A stretch of 38,879 bases of DNA from positions 1 to 38,879 of the forward strand of contig CAMBEP010000047.1 of the NCBI GenBank assembly GCA_945865635.1, given 5' to 3'. Position numbers and translations under genes: made by a program. The stretch is from Candidatus Kuenenia stuttgartensis. GTDB lineage: Bacteria > Planctomycetota > Planctomycetia > Isosphaerales > Isosphaeraceae. Of this stretch, positions 17,538 to 26,388 are shown in pieces. Position 1 is the stretch's first letter; each line of letters starts with the position of its first letter. Below the pieces are notes generated by a model. It saw nothing but the letters and a program-made list of their open reading frames with translations. It had not been told where the DNA came from and searched no databases.

Positions 17538-20369
17538 TCAGTTGGTTCTCAATGGTTCATTTTTGGTCGATGCATCGCTCAGATTGCCTGTCAATGATCG
17601 GCTGGCTTGAATGGCATGCCTGTCAACTTCGTGGTTCGGATCGTCGCCACGGGCCTTACGCCACGAGGCAATCGCGGCTTCTCCATTCTGATTCTGGCTA
17701 CTGAGCTCGCCATGATTGAAATACCATGACCGCCTCCAGACAGAAGCCGATGCGGATTGGGTCAAGCTTTTATATGCCTGGGCCGCTTCCAGAGCCTGGC
17801 CACTCAGGGCCAGGGCTTCAGCTCGGGTGGCTTGATCCAGATACCGACGATTGAGCGACGCATGGGCTGGACTCTTCCAGGCCATGACTTTTTCCATTAG
17901 AGGCGTGGGGTCGCCGGTCGCAGACTGCTTCATGATCTGAGCTGCTGTCAACCAGATTTCTGGCCGATCTTCGGGCACGACACTCATCACAATTTCTGCA
18001 AAATTTGGCTCTTTGACCAATCTCTTGAGAATGACCAGTACCTCGCTCTGCCCAGGAAGCAGGAACCGGCCAGTACCAAGTTCGGCATCGAACACTACGG
18101 AAGACTGATGAAATGTTCGATCAACCGCCGTAGCCAGTTCCAACGCGGACTTGTCGGCGGAATTCGCCTTCTGCTCATCACCTATCCGGCGAAAATGGTC
18201 GGCTGCGGCCATCAGGGAAATCACGTCGCGCGATAGCCCCGACCACGCCGCTTGCGGATCTGTGCTCGCCAGCCTGGAGGCGCTCCAGAGTCGGGCAGCA
18301 GGCAAAAGAGGGTCGCGTTCGCGGGCCACTTCTGCAAGAGCCTCGCCGGAAACCGGCACCGATTGGCCCGCCGTTTCTCGCAATTTCATGAATGTGGCCC
18401 GCCACCAGATCTGATCACCACTGATGGCCCACCACGATGGCGTTTCCTGCAGCTTTGTCGACTGCTTCAATGGCAGACGCGGCGAACTACCAGCCTGGTT
18501 TGCCGACATGATCGCCGAAACGGCCTGCTGGGTCAGCTCCTCTTGGCTGCTGATCCGAAACGATGCCAGAGCCAGAACCGCAGAACCGCCGATCCAAAGA
18601 AAACAAATCGCGATCGCCGCCGGAACATTCATTCTCAGGATCTGCCTGGGTTCGATCACATGTTCTTTGGATTCGGTCTGACTGTGCTGAATTTGCTCGG
18701 AATCCCCGTACCGACTCTCCCGGTCGGCAGACCATCGCAATATATCGTGAACCGAAGGCCACTCGCTCATCGATTTGTCATCGACCGGGGCTGCCTCAGC
18801 CAAAGCCTCAGTTCCCTCATCGTTTGAGGTTTCCGCAAGAGACCCAGCGCCGCCCTGAGCTTCAATCACGATTCCGTCCAGAATCTGCGGAGGATCGTCG
18901 ATTTCGCAAACCACCTCAAAAACATGCTCTGGTGGAATCAAAATCTCGGCGGATTCTGTTTCCGGATCGCCCAGAAAGTCGTCTGTATACTGATCCACTG
19001 TGACAGAATCGACAATCTCGAAAGCCGATGATTCCGTTTCAATGGTCTCCAGAATTGATCCAACAGAATCCAGCCATTCTTCAAACTGGATTGGAGAGAG
19101 CCGTTCTGTCAGATAATAAGGCGTACGTTTTTCGCAAGCAATTCCGAGGGGATCCAGATCGTTGGAATCAAAAGTTTCGCCCAACGATTCGGGTTGCTCA
19201 CATGCAATACCTGATTCAAATTCCAAAGGTTCGACAATGCTAGTCGTGGCGGTCAATTCCTGAGTTCCGTCAATTAGAACCGTTTCAGTATGGAAATCAG
19301 ACGACGGCTGACTCCAATCCTCATCCACCGATTCTGAAATCAGGATGACTGGCGGAACTGGTTCTGGACTCATGACTTCGACAACAACAAGGTCGTCAGG
19401 CTGATGAGTCGTCAGAGCGGCTTGAACCGGGACTGTAAGATGGCTTCCCTGCTCGATGAAATCCGGATCAGCCAAAATGCCAGCCGGATTGGCACGTGGC
19501 AAGATCGGAATCGGTCTTGGGCAATAGGCCATGCCTTCGGCCAGCGCCGGCGCTGCCTGCACATTACGTAGACGATCGACCGGATATCGACGCGAAAAAT
19601 CGTCAACCCATTGGCTCAGGCTATCGCGATCCTGCACCGTTGGAGATGAAGCGCGTTGATGATGTGTATGGAATTGCGAACTTTGCCGACGAATATCGTT
19701 TGTTAAAAAGTTGTCTCCAACGGGCGAGATCGGCTCACGACTGACTTTGGACGACAAGATCGGCCGGCGCTTTGCTGCTGGTCTCTCCTCAGCCAAATAT
19801 GAAGGCGAAATCGGCTCACAAGCCTCATTCAATATTGTAGAAACGGCCGATGCACCCGCTCGCCCAACGGCAATGGCAGATGATGTAAGCCCAGACAGAA
19901 TTTCTTGTTCCACAATTACCGGAACATCTAAATCTTTTCGAATTTCTGAAACTTCTGGCAGGTGAAAAACCACTTCCGAAACAGGTTCGGGTATCTTGAC
20001 CGCAGCAGGCGGAGGAATCATGGCTTTCGCAAGAGGTTCCTCAGGTGTCTGCACCAAGTCCGCAATGACTTGATCGAGCCTCAGTTCCACATGACCAATC
20101 TGAAGTGTTGTGCCCGCCTCAAGCCAGGCAGTTTCTGTGAGAAATTGGCCGTTGCAGAGGCTGCCTTCCGGTGGGCCCACAGGATGGATCAGCCAGCGGT
20201 TGCCTTCTCGCCGAAGGATCACCTGAACGTCAGCAATCGCCTCTGAATGAAGGCGGATTTCACAACGCGGCCCCCGACCGATCCGAATCGGGCTGCGCTT
20301 AAGCTCGTAACGACCTTCGGTAAGGTCGGCATGGCGCAGGTCTCGGAGTTTGAGTCTTGGATGCAACAT
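17538..20369 (-). CDS. Membrane protein with degenerate FHA domain, acidic linker, one TM span and helical exoplasmic domain
   Basis: The 943 residues show four parts. An FHA-like domain lies at about 18-105: SPIRIGRGPRCEIRLHSEA, then RREGNRWLIHP and NGQFL. Residues 106 to about 575 form a long, acidic, Pro/Ser/Glu/Val-rich linker with no recognisable domain. A single hydrophobic span is at 582-605 (VPAAIAICFLWIGGSAVLAL). Residues 606-943 are Ala/Leu-rich helices that look like TPR or similar repeats. In canonical FHA domains a Ser-Arg-x-His motif binds phosphothreonine; here the matching segment is Ala46-Asp47-Val48-Gln49, so that site is lost, although Arg32 remains. The topology, cytoplasmic FHA fold, one span and an exoplasmic helical part, recalls SctD/YscD-type scaffold proteins, but that is analogy only. 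The gene lies between the polymerase/ligase and exosortase genes in one operon. No family function is known to me. Confidence 0.85.
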   Translation of the reverse strand: MLHPRLKLRDLRHADLTEGRYELKRSPIRIGRGPRCEIRLHSEAIADVQVILRREGNRWLIHPVGPPEGSLCNGQFLTETAWLEAGTTLQIGHVELRLDQVIADLVQTPEEPLAKAMIPPPAAVKIPEPVSEVVFHLPEVSEIRKDLDVPVIVEQEILSGLTSSAIAVGRAGASAVSTILNEACEPISPSYLAEERPAAKRRPILSSKVSREPISPVGDNFLTNDIRRQSSQFHTHHQRASSPTVQDRDSLSQWVDDFSRRYPVDRLRNVQAAPALAEGMAYCPRPIPILPRANPAGILADPDFIEQGSHLTVPVQAALTTHQPDDLVVVEVMSPEPVPPVILISESVDEDWSQPSSDFHTETVLIDGTQELTATTSIVEPLEFESGIACEQPESLGETFDSNDLDPLGIACEKRTPYYLTERLSPIQFEEWLDSVGSILETIETESSAFEIVDSVTVDQYTDDFLGDPETESAEILIPPEHVFEVVCEIDDPPQILDGIVIEAQGGAGSLAETSNDEGTEALAEAAPVDDKSMSEWPSVHDILRWSADRESRYGDSEQIQHSQTESKEHVIEPRQILRMNVPAAIAICFLWIGGSAVLALASFRISSQEELTQQAVSAIMSANQAGSSPRLPLKQSTKLQETPSWWAISGDQIWWRATFMKLRETAGQSVPVSGEALAEVARERDPLLPAARLWSASRLASTDPQAAWSGLSRDVISLMAAADHFRRIGDEQKANSADKSALELATAVDRTFHQSSVVFDAELGTGRFLLPGQSEVLVILKRLVKEPNFAEIVMSVVPEDRPEIWLTAAQIMKQSATGDPTPLMEKVMAWKSPAHASLNRRYLDQATRAEALALSGQALEAAQAYKSLTQSASASVWRRSWYFNHGELSSQNQNGEAAIASWRKARGDDPNHEVDRHAIQASRSLTGNLSDASTKNEPLRTN

Positions 20370-20418
20370 TGATGATCTCGTCTTGAGGTCTTTTCCCAGT
20401 AGCAGATTCTGCAGCGTC

Positions 20419-21996
20419 TTAGACGCCTTCCCAAGATTCTACAAAGAGGTCTCTGGCTCCACATAAGCAGCGATCGGCAAGAGCCAGAATCGAGCATACC
20501 AAGAGGGTCAGAATTGGCATTTCCCAACCCGGTAGCAGGCAAAGCCCGACTAGAATCGCAATACTGGCCCCAAGAATCGTCCCGAGAAGGCATCGATGCT
20601 CTGCATCCACGTGCCTGAAACCTCGAGCAAATCTCTGAAACGCCCAAAAGCCTCCGAAAGAACCCAATACCACCATGGGAACGCCAAATTCAATCACGCC
20701 CTGGGCAAGCGAGCTGATGGCATTCGACGGTAGAGCAAAGGTGTGCTTGGAATAAGCTGATACGTGAGAATACGCACCAAGCCCTATACCTGTCCACCCT
20801 GAATTCCGCCAAATTAAACCAGTATCACCCGCAAAAACATCAAAAGCGGATCTTTCGGACCAAATTGAATCCATTCCGTACGAATCATTTAGAACGCCAA
20901 TCTCACTCATCCACATCCCGGCGAATGCTCCAGCAAAACAGATGAGCAGAATCGACAGACCGATTGGTTTTTCCAGGTCTGCCCGCCAACTAAAACAGAA
21001 TGCCACGCAAAGGCCGGCAAATGCTGGAATCAATGGCTGAATATGACCAATCGTGCCAAGAATCAGCGATGCCAGAAAAAGGTGGCATGCCAGAACCAGC
21101 CAGAGCGCCGTCACACCTCGGTCACGCAAGCGATCCACAAACCCCTGGCGACTGCCACGCCGCTGGCTTAAATAGCACATACAGCCATAAGTCAAGGGAA
21201 TCACGATCGATTGGAGGCATGCAAACGAGACCAGACCACCCGGCATGATACCCACCAGGCCCAGCGTATGTGGGCGTGAGATCGGCCAGGAATTTTCGGC
21301 ACTGGCACTGCCGGGCAAGGCTTCCAGATTCAAAAGATGCGGGGCTGCCTGAAGATCGACCCACCCTGGGCCCACCAAAAATCTGTGATCAGGCTGAAAT
21401 AAGCCGTAAAGGCCTGAAGAGCCATCCATCAATTGCAGCGCCATGATCGCAGAATTGATCATGCCGAGGGCAATTATCAGGGCCAGCAAGGTCATGAGCT
21501 TGGGCAAACGATCTGTCCAAAGGCCGACAAACCAGAAGATGGAAAGGCCAATCAACATAAAAATGATGCGTTTGACACCTTCCGCCCGATTCAGGCTGAT
21601 GGGTATGCGACTGTTGGCCATTTGTTTAGGCTCAGAAGTCTGAACCGGCATGGCTGCAGCCGCAACTGGGGCGTTGCCGTAGGCGTAAACCTGAAGTGAA
21701 AGCGGAGCAATCGTGGCAACCATCGATCGTGGCATCGGAATAAGCTGAAAAACTGCCCAGCCGCTGGCAATCACGCCAAGCAACAGGATCGGGCTTTTAA
21801 GGAAAAGCTTGCCTCGCTGAAAACCGACTCGCATGAGCCCGCCGGCAACCACCAGACTTGCCCCGACAACCGCGAGCGGGCGAAACCACCAGGCCACTCC
21901 ACCAAAAAGCAGGCCAGCACTTGAGATCAATAAGGCCAGAGGCGCCAGGCTCAGCCACTCCAGCCAAAATTCTCTGCGCCGCATGAGAGCAGTCAT
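20419..21996 (-). CDS. O-antigen ligase/polymerase-like multi-pass membrane protein
   Basis: This 525-residue protein has about ten to twelve membrane spans, starting with LAPLALLISSAGLLFGGVAW and RPLAVVGASLVVAGGL. A large hydrophilic loop around residues 350-410 contains DSIWSERSAFDVFAGDTGLI and WRNSGWTGIGLGAYSHV; an Arg- and Gly-containing loop of this kind before the last spans is characteristic of the WaaL/Wzy (O-antigen ligase) superfamily. It could ligate the finished glycan or polymerise repeat units; the family cannot be split from sequence alone, and the locus has a second Wzy-like protein. The ATG overlaps the stop of the BY-kinase gene by four bases, so translation is coupled. The next gene downstream is the FHA protein, 49 bases away. 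Confidence 0.83.
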   Translation of the reverse strand: MTALMRRREFWLEWLSLAPLALLISSAGLLFGGVAWWFRPLAVVGASLVVAGGLMRVGFQRGKLFLKSPILLLGVIASGWAVFQLIPMPRSMVATIAPLSLQVYAYGNAPVAAAAMPVQTSEPKQMANSRIPISLNRAEGVKRIIFMLIGLSIFWFVGLWTDRLPKLMTLLALIIALGMINSAIMALQLMDGSSGLYGLFQPDHRFLVGPGWVDLQAAPHLLNLEALPGSASAENSWPISRPHTLGLVGIMPGGLVSFACLQSIVIPLTYGCMCYLSQRRGSRQGFVDRLRDRGVTALWLVLACHLFLASLILGTIGHIQPLIPAFAGLCVAFCFSWRADLEKPIGLSILLICFAGAFAGMWMSEIGVLNDSYGMDSIWSERSAFDVFAGDTGLIWRNSGWTGIGLGAYSHVSAYSKHTFALPSNAISSLAQGVIEFGVPMVVLGSFGGFWAFQRFARGFRHVDAEHRCLLGTILGASIAILVGLCLLPGWEMPILTLLVCSILALADRCLCGARDLFVESWEGV

Positions 21997-24236
21997 ACGA
22001 CCCGCCTTTCCGGATAACCGCTTACGCTTCGATCACCAATCGCAAGAGTCGTATTTTTTGCCATCGGTGCCATTCCAACTGGTTCCGACCAGGCAATCCC
22101 ATAGCCACGTGCCATATGAGCCGCTGGCGAGCCATAACTTGACCAGTTCTGATAATCTTCAGTCAAGCCGTTATAAACCACGCCAATCAATGGCACATGA
22201 CTTTGTTCCAGCATGACTTTGGCACGCTGGATCGGATTGATATTGTGCGGGTTGGCCCTGACCACCATCAGGCAACCGTCTACAATCTGGCCCAGCATTC
22301 GGCAATCGGCAAGGCCCAGAACCGCAGGCCCATCAAGAATCACCCTGTCATAATGCTTGGCCAACCCGGCGAGCAATTGTCGCAACTCACGACTGCCAAG
22401 AATTTCGATCGGAGTTTCGCCCACCTGGCCTGTTGTCATCAGATCAAGGTGCGGAATCTCGCCGGAAGCGACGACATCCTGCCAGATATTTCGGCCGCAA
22501 AGAACATCCACCAGCCCGGCTCGGTCGGGGTCGTGGCCGACAAGTCCACCCAGGCTTGGGCGTCGAAGGTCTGCATCAACCAGAATGGTTCGCTCGCCAG
22601 CTCGTGCAAACGTGGCTGCCAGGTTCAGGGCTGTGGTGCTTTTGCCTTCTCCGGCCTTGGCACTTGTAACCAAGATATGGCGAGGCTGTTTTGACGAACC
22701 TGAGACCCCTCCCAGTATACTTGCCCTGAGATTGCGATACGAATCGGCCTCAAGCGAATGCGGCACGGCGGTGGTCCAGAGATGGCCTGCCCTTTGAAGT
22801 TTTGGGTGGCGGCGAATTCGCGGCACCACACCATAAAGCGGCAGGCCCAGGATTTCGGCGATTTGCTCCGGGCTTCGAACGGTTTTGTCCGAATGTTCGA
22901 GCAAAAGCACCAGTCCGAGCGAACCCGCCAAGCTCCCGATAAACGAAATGACCAGCAGCATCTTGCGTGGTGGCCAGACTGGCTTCAAGGGCTGCGATGG
23001 CTGCGCCGTGATGGTCACAGGCAAGGACCTTGTTTTGGTCAGAATGTCAAAGTTTGCAAGCTGCTGGCGAAGTGTCTCAATGGACTGAATCTTCCGCTTT
23101 CGCTCTTCATCAAGCGTCCGGAACGCCAGCATCTGGGGCAGAGTCTCCTGAATCTGCTGATTGATCTTGTCCAGCTCCTGCTCAATTCGAGCCGTTTCAT
23201 CGCGCAGCGAATCCATGAACAGATCAGGCACATCGCTTGTCAGTCGAACAGGCGCAGGCTCTGTCATGGCCTCGTATTCGCGAATCTGGTCCTGAATATT
23301 GCTCAGCTTGTTGCGAATATCGAGCACAACCGGGTCGCGATTGCTGTTTCGTATGTTCCGCTCCAGACGGCTGGCTTGTTCCACATAGGTGTCTTCCTTG
23401 ATTTTCAGGTCGGCGATCCGATCCTGGATCACACCCGCGGAGGGCATGATGGGCGACTCGGGCCGCAATCGGGCTGTCTGGCTCTGATGCTCCATGGCGT
23501 CGAGCTTGGCCCGCTTCTGAATCAAGGCATCGCGCAGATTCTGATAACGACGCTCCAGAAGGCTTTCGCCATCGGGTGAGAGAATCTTGGACTGAACCAC
23601 CAACCGGTTGATGCGTTCCAGAATATCGCTCATTTCGCGTTCCTGTGCCAACAATGCGCTGGCCACATGCTCGCGGGAGTTTTTGATCCGATCTTCCACC
23701 TCGCGATTGATCTCTTCGCTGAACGAAGAAATCAACTTCTCCAGCAGCATGGTCACTCGGGCCGGGTTGGGGCCCTTCATGCTCACCACAAAAATATTGG
23801 TGCCCGGCTGTGGCCGGACAGTCAAGCCTTCTTGAATTTCGTCAGCAACATCCTGCTCAGTGCCTTCCAGTCGGGCCTCTTCATAAAGGCCCACTTTTGT
23901 GGCCAGGCCCCGGCTTCGCAGGCGAGCCACTTTGTTGGAGACAAACTTGTCGTGGTCGTCGGTGCTTCTTTGCTCAATCTTGCTGGCCATCATGCCACTG
24001 ACGTGACCATCAAACTGGGGCGGCTCGACCTGCACTTCGCCGAGACTCTGATAATTATCCGGCATTCGGATAACAATCAGCGAAAGTAGTAAAAAACCAG
24101 CAAATGTGGTGCTGGCCACCAACCAGAAACGGCGCTTGAGTGCTGAAAGATAATCAGCAGGCGTCTTGATTTGTTCCAACGAATTCCCGGCAGGATGAGC
24201 CCAGGGAGGTGTTGCATTGTTCGGGATTCGGTCCAT
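21993..24236 (-). CDS. Wzc-like polysaccharide co-polymerase fused to a BY-kinase
   Basis: The protein of about 747 residues has a Wzz/PCP-type N-terminal part with a first span near 38-57, a long coiled-coil-rich periplasmic region (about 170-400), a second span near 426-445, and a cytoplasmic bacterial tyrosine kinase domain. Kinase motifs are Walker A SAKAGEGKST (525-534), Walker A' ILVDADLRRPS (551-561) and Walker B VILDGPA (about 632-638). The C-terminal tail has several Tyr residues (YNGLTEDYQNWSSYG and after), the usual autophosphorylation cluster. Such proteins control chain length and export of the glycan with an outer-membrane Wza-type channel, which is not in this window. The frame opens at a GTG (24257), but the ATG at 24236 has TGGAG nine bases upstream and is preferred. 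It lies 168 bases downstream of the WecA-like gene and overlaps the next gene by four bases. Confidence 0.92.
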   Translation of the reverse strand: MDRIPNNATPPWAHPAGNSLEQIKTPADYLSALKRRFWLVASTTFAGFLLLSLIVIRMPDNYQSLGEVQVEPPQFDGHVSGMMASKIEQRSTDDHDKFVSNKVARLRSRGLATKVGLYEEARLEGTEQDVADEIQEGLTVRPQPGTNIFVVSMKGPNPARVTMLLEKLISSFSEEINREVEDRIKNSREHVASALLAQEREMSDILERINRLVVQSKILSPDGESLLERRYQNLRDALIQKRAKLDAMEHQSQTARLRPESPIMPSAGVIQDRIADLKIKEDTYVEQASRLERNIRNSNRDPVVLDIRNKLSNIQDQIREYEAMTEPAPVRLTSDVPDLFMDSLRDETARIEQELDKINQQIQETLPQMLAFRTLDEERKRKIQSIETLRQQLANFDILTKTRSLPVTITAQPSQPLKPVWPPRKMLLVISFIGSLAGSLGLVLLLEHSDKTVRSPEQIAEILGLPLYGVVPRIRRHPKLQRAGHLWTTAVPHSLEADSYRNLRASILGGVSGSSKQPRHILVTSAKAGEGKSTTALNLAATFARAGERTILVDADLRRPSLGGLVGHDPDRAGLVDVLCGRNIWQDVVASGEIPHLDLMTTGQVGETPIEILGSRELRQLLAGLAKHYDRVILDGPAVLGLADCRMLGQIVDGCLMVVRANPHNINPIQRAKVMLEQSHVPLIGVVYNGLTEDYQNWSSYGSPAAHMARGYGIAWSEPVGMAPMAKNTTLAIGDRSVSGYPERRVV

Positions 24237-24371
24237 GAATCGTCGCTCCACAGGCACTCCGGCCAGTATCTTTTTGAGGCAAGTCTAAAGTCAGTCCGTC
24301 GATGAGTCTTGTCTCGAATGGCTATTCTTGTCAGACCAAGCTCGAAAACGCAAGCGTCAAGTTGTTTATAT

Positions 24372-24404
24372 CAGGCCGGCCTGTCCGTTTTTTTTTCAAA
24401 ACGG
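24372..24404. repeat. Two short inverted repeats behind the WecA-like gene
   Basis: A perfect 12-bp palindrome CAGGCCGGCCTG (24372-24383) is directly followed by the arms CCGTTTT/AAAACGG (24385-24404) around a short loop. They lie immediately after the WecA-like stop codon on the minus strand. No T-run follows on that strand, so they are not called a terminator; attenuation or mRNA stabilisation between the first and second gene of the operon is possible. Confidence 0.4.
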
Positions 24405-26006
24405 TCAGACGGCCTCAAGCGAATTCGTGCCGACCGGCAGCCTGATTTCAGGCTCCATACGGCTTTTTTGTCCGGCAGAACCAGACTCTGATTTGGCAAG
24501 TGTCTCGTTCCGCATTTTCAGTTGATCCACTTTCTGGGAAGTGGATTTGACCAGCCGGTAGACGTAACGATAGATGATGTCGGCATCCACATCCGTATCT
24601 TCCGCGATGCCCATCGTCCAAACATAGGACGAACCACCACAGGGGGTCTCAAAACGCCATTGCAGAGGCGACCCTAGCAGAGCTTTGTTTTGTTCTGATA
24701 TTTCCAGCAAAGCTTCACCGGTATCGCATTTTACGACACTTACATGCGTGACCAGCAACATGTCGCACGCCTCGGCAAAGAGCCGCCACAAACTGGCTTC
24801 ATCGCGACAAAGCTCCTGCTTCTGCATGGTCGTAAAACAGATGACCGCCGCCCTTCGGTCCAGTTTGCCACGTGCCATCCGGTCGTTCAGGTCCGATCTC
24901 AGGGTTGTCAATTCATCGCGCCGGCTCATCAAAACGATCAGGAATGCCAGGCACCCCGAAAAGCCCAGAGTCAAGGCCAGGAATTCGTGATTAAAGGCCA
25001 CGCCAAGCAAAACGACACCACACAAAAACCCTGAGAAGCAATAAAGCAGGACCGCCGCCTGACGCGGATTCAGCCCCAGGCCAATCAAAAGGTGATGGAT
25101 GTGCCGACGATCAGCGGCTGAGAGCGGCAGGTTCCTGACCCAGCGACGAAAAATGGCCATTGCAGTGTCAGAAATCGGCAGCCCCATCGCCAGAATCGGA
25201 AACAGGATCGAAACCGCCGATGGCCCCTTGAGCGACCCCTCCACACCAATTACACCAACAAGCATCCCAATCAAAAGACTTCCACTATCGCCCAGAAAGA
25301 TGCACGCCGGGTGCCAGTTATAGAGCAGAAATCCAGCCAGACCACCAGAAAGGGCTACGGATAGGGCCGCTGGGCCCATGTTGGCACCATGAAGCGCGAT
25401 TATGGTGAGTGTCCCACTGACAAGCAGGCCCACGCCGCTTGCCAAGCCATCCATCCCATCAATCAGATTCCAGATATTCATGCATGCGATAAACCAGAAC
25501 CATGTGATGAAAAAACTCGCCGGACTAAAATGGAACGGAACTTCACGAAACACCGTCTCCAGTGAAAATTGATTCAGGTCGATCAGCAAACCTAAACTGG
25601 TGATCTTTTCAATGCGGATTCCACTGAAGTAAAGGATCAGGACCGCCAGAGACTGCCCCGCCAATTTGATTCGTGGCCTAAGATCCTGAGTGTCGTCCAG
25701 AACGCCAACAATCAGAATGACCACCGATGCTGCCCAGATGGCCAATTGGTGAACCGCCCAATGAGGCGCGGTTTCGTCGATCCCACGAGCCCTCTGTAAA
25801 AAAGCCGCCATGATCATGCCCGCAAACAGACCCACAGCCAAAGCCAGACCACCCATACGTGGTGTGGCCGCAAAGTGGACTTTTCGATTATTGTCAGGCT
25901 TGTCTATCGCCCCGGCCCAGCGAGCCAAGTGCGTAACCATCGGTGTGGTCAATACACACACCGTAAATGATGCCGCAAAAATCATCAGGAAATCATTGGC
26001 ATTCAT
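24405..26006 (-). CDS. WecA/MraY-family polyprenyl-phosphate sugar-1-phosphate transferase with soluble C-terminal extension
   Basis: This 533-residue protein starts the glycan by moving a HexNAc-1-phosphate from UDP-sugar to undecaprenyl phosphate at the inner membrane. It has about eleven spans in the first 330 residues. Family motifs are NRKVHFAATPRMGGLAL near 41-57, NLIDGMDGLASG (Asp-rich catalytic loop), HPACIFLGDSGS and the HIHH cluster of RRHIHHLLIGLGL. After the last span about 170 residues follow that are soluble and not part of the E. coli-type enzyme; they include a run with Cys and aromatic residues and a helical end. The function of that tail is unknown. The ATG at 26006 has GGAG about ten bases upstream. 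It is the first gene of the minus-strand exopolysaccharide operon and its promoter should lie in 26007-26388. Confidence 0.92.
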   Translation of the reverse strand: MNANDFLMIFAASFTVCVLTTPMVTHLARWAGAIDKPDNNRKVHFAATPRMGGLALAVGLFAGMIMAAFLQRARGIDETAPHWAVHQLAIWAASVVILIVGVLDDTQDLRPRIKLAGQSLAVLILYFSGIRIEKITSLGLLIDLNQFSLETVFREVPFHFSPASFFITWFWFIACMNIWNLIDGMDGLASGVGLLVSGTLTIIALHGANMGPAALSVALSGGLAGFLLYNWHPACIFLGDSGSLLIGMLVGVIGVEGSLKGPSAVSILFPILAMGLPISDTAMAIFRRWVRNLPLSAADRRHIHHLLIGLGLNPRQAAVLLYCFSGFLCGVVLLGVAFNHEFLALTLGFSGCLAFLIVLMSRRDELTTLRSDLNDRMARGKLDRRAAVICFTTMQKQELCRDEASLWRLFAEACDMLLVTHVSVVKCDTGEALLEISEQNKALLGSPLQWRFETPCGGSSYVWTMGIAEDTDVDADIIYRYVYRLVKSTSQKVDQLKMRNETLAKSESGSAGQKSRMEPEIRLPVGTNSLEAV

Positions 26007-26388
26007 CGACTCATTGCTCCATACTCATGTTTAAAAAATAATCACCACCATTGAGCAAAACTGTGCACCATGGAGCCACAGTGAACCCTTTTCCTGATAG
26101 GCCAGATGTATCATAAGCTGAGCACATCAATTGAGTTCCAATTCTCAGGTTGCGACATCCGTGTCTGTGAGTCGCATTATCCTGAGATTTCCTCCAAAGG
26201 TCAAGCCCTATCCACTATACTTACAAAGACAAGCTCTCAAACAGAAACAACTTCCGAAACGACTCCAAACCGAATTCGTGCTGCCTTTTTTCATCAGGCA
26301 AAACAACGATCCCTAAGATTCTCAAACGGTTTTTCGCTTACGATATAGTCATAAGCAACAATCGCCTTAAAACCAGGCTGAAAATCGA
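26007..26388. other. Divergent promoter region between the WecA-like gene and selB
   Basis: These 382 bases have no credible gene; the short frames present have random composition. Divergent promoters for the exopolysaccharide operon (minus) and selB (plus) are expected here. A TATAGT hexamer at 26344-26349 is a possible -10 for selB with only a weak -35. On the minus strand TATGAT at about 26110-26116 could serve the WecA-like gene, also without a good -35. No tRNA-Sec or other RNA was recognised. Confidence 0.5.

Noticed and set aside
26106..26348. Short plus-strand frames in the WecA-selB gap
   Set aside because: Random composition; they overlap each other in different frames and lack ribosome-binding sites.
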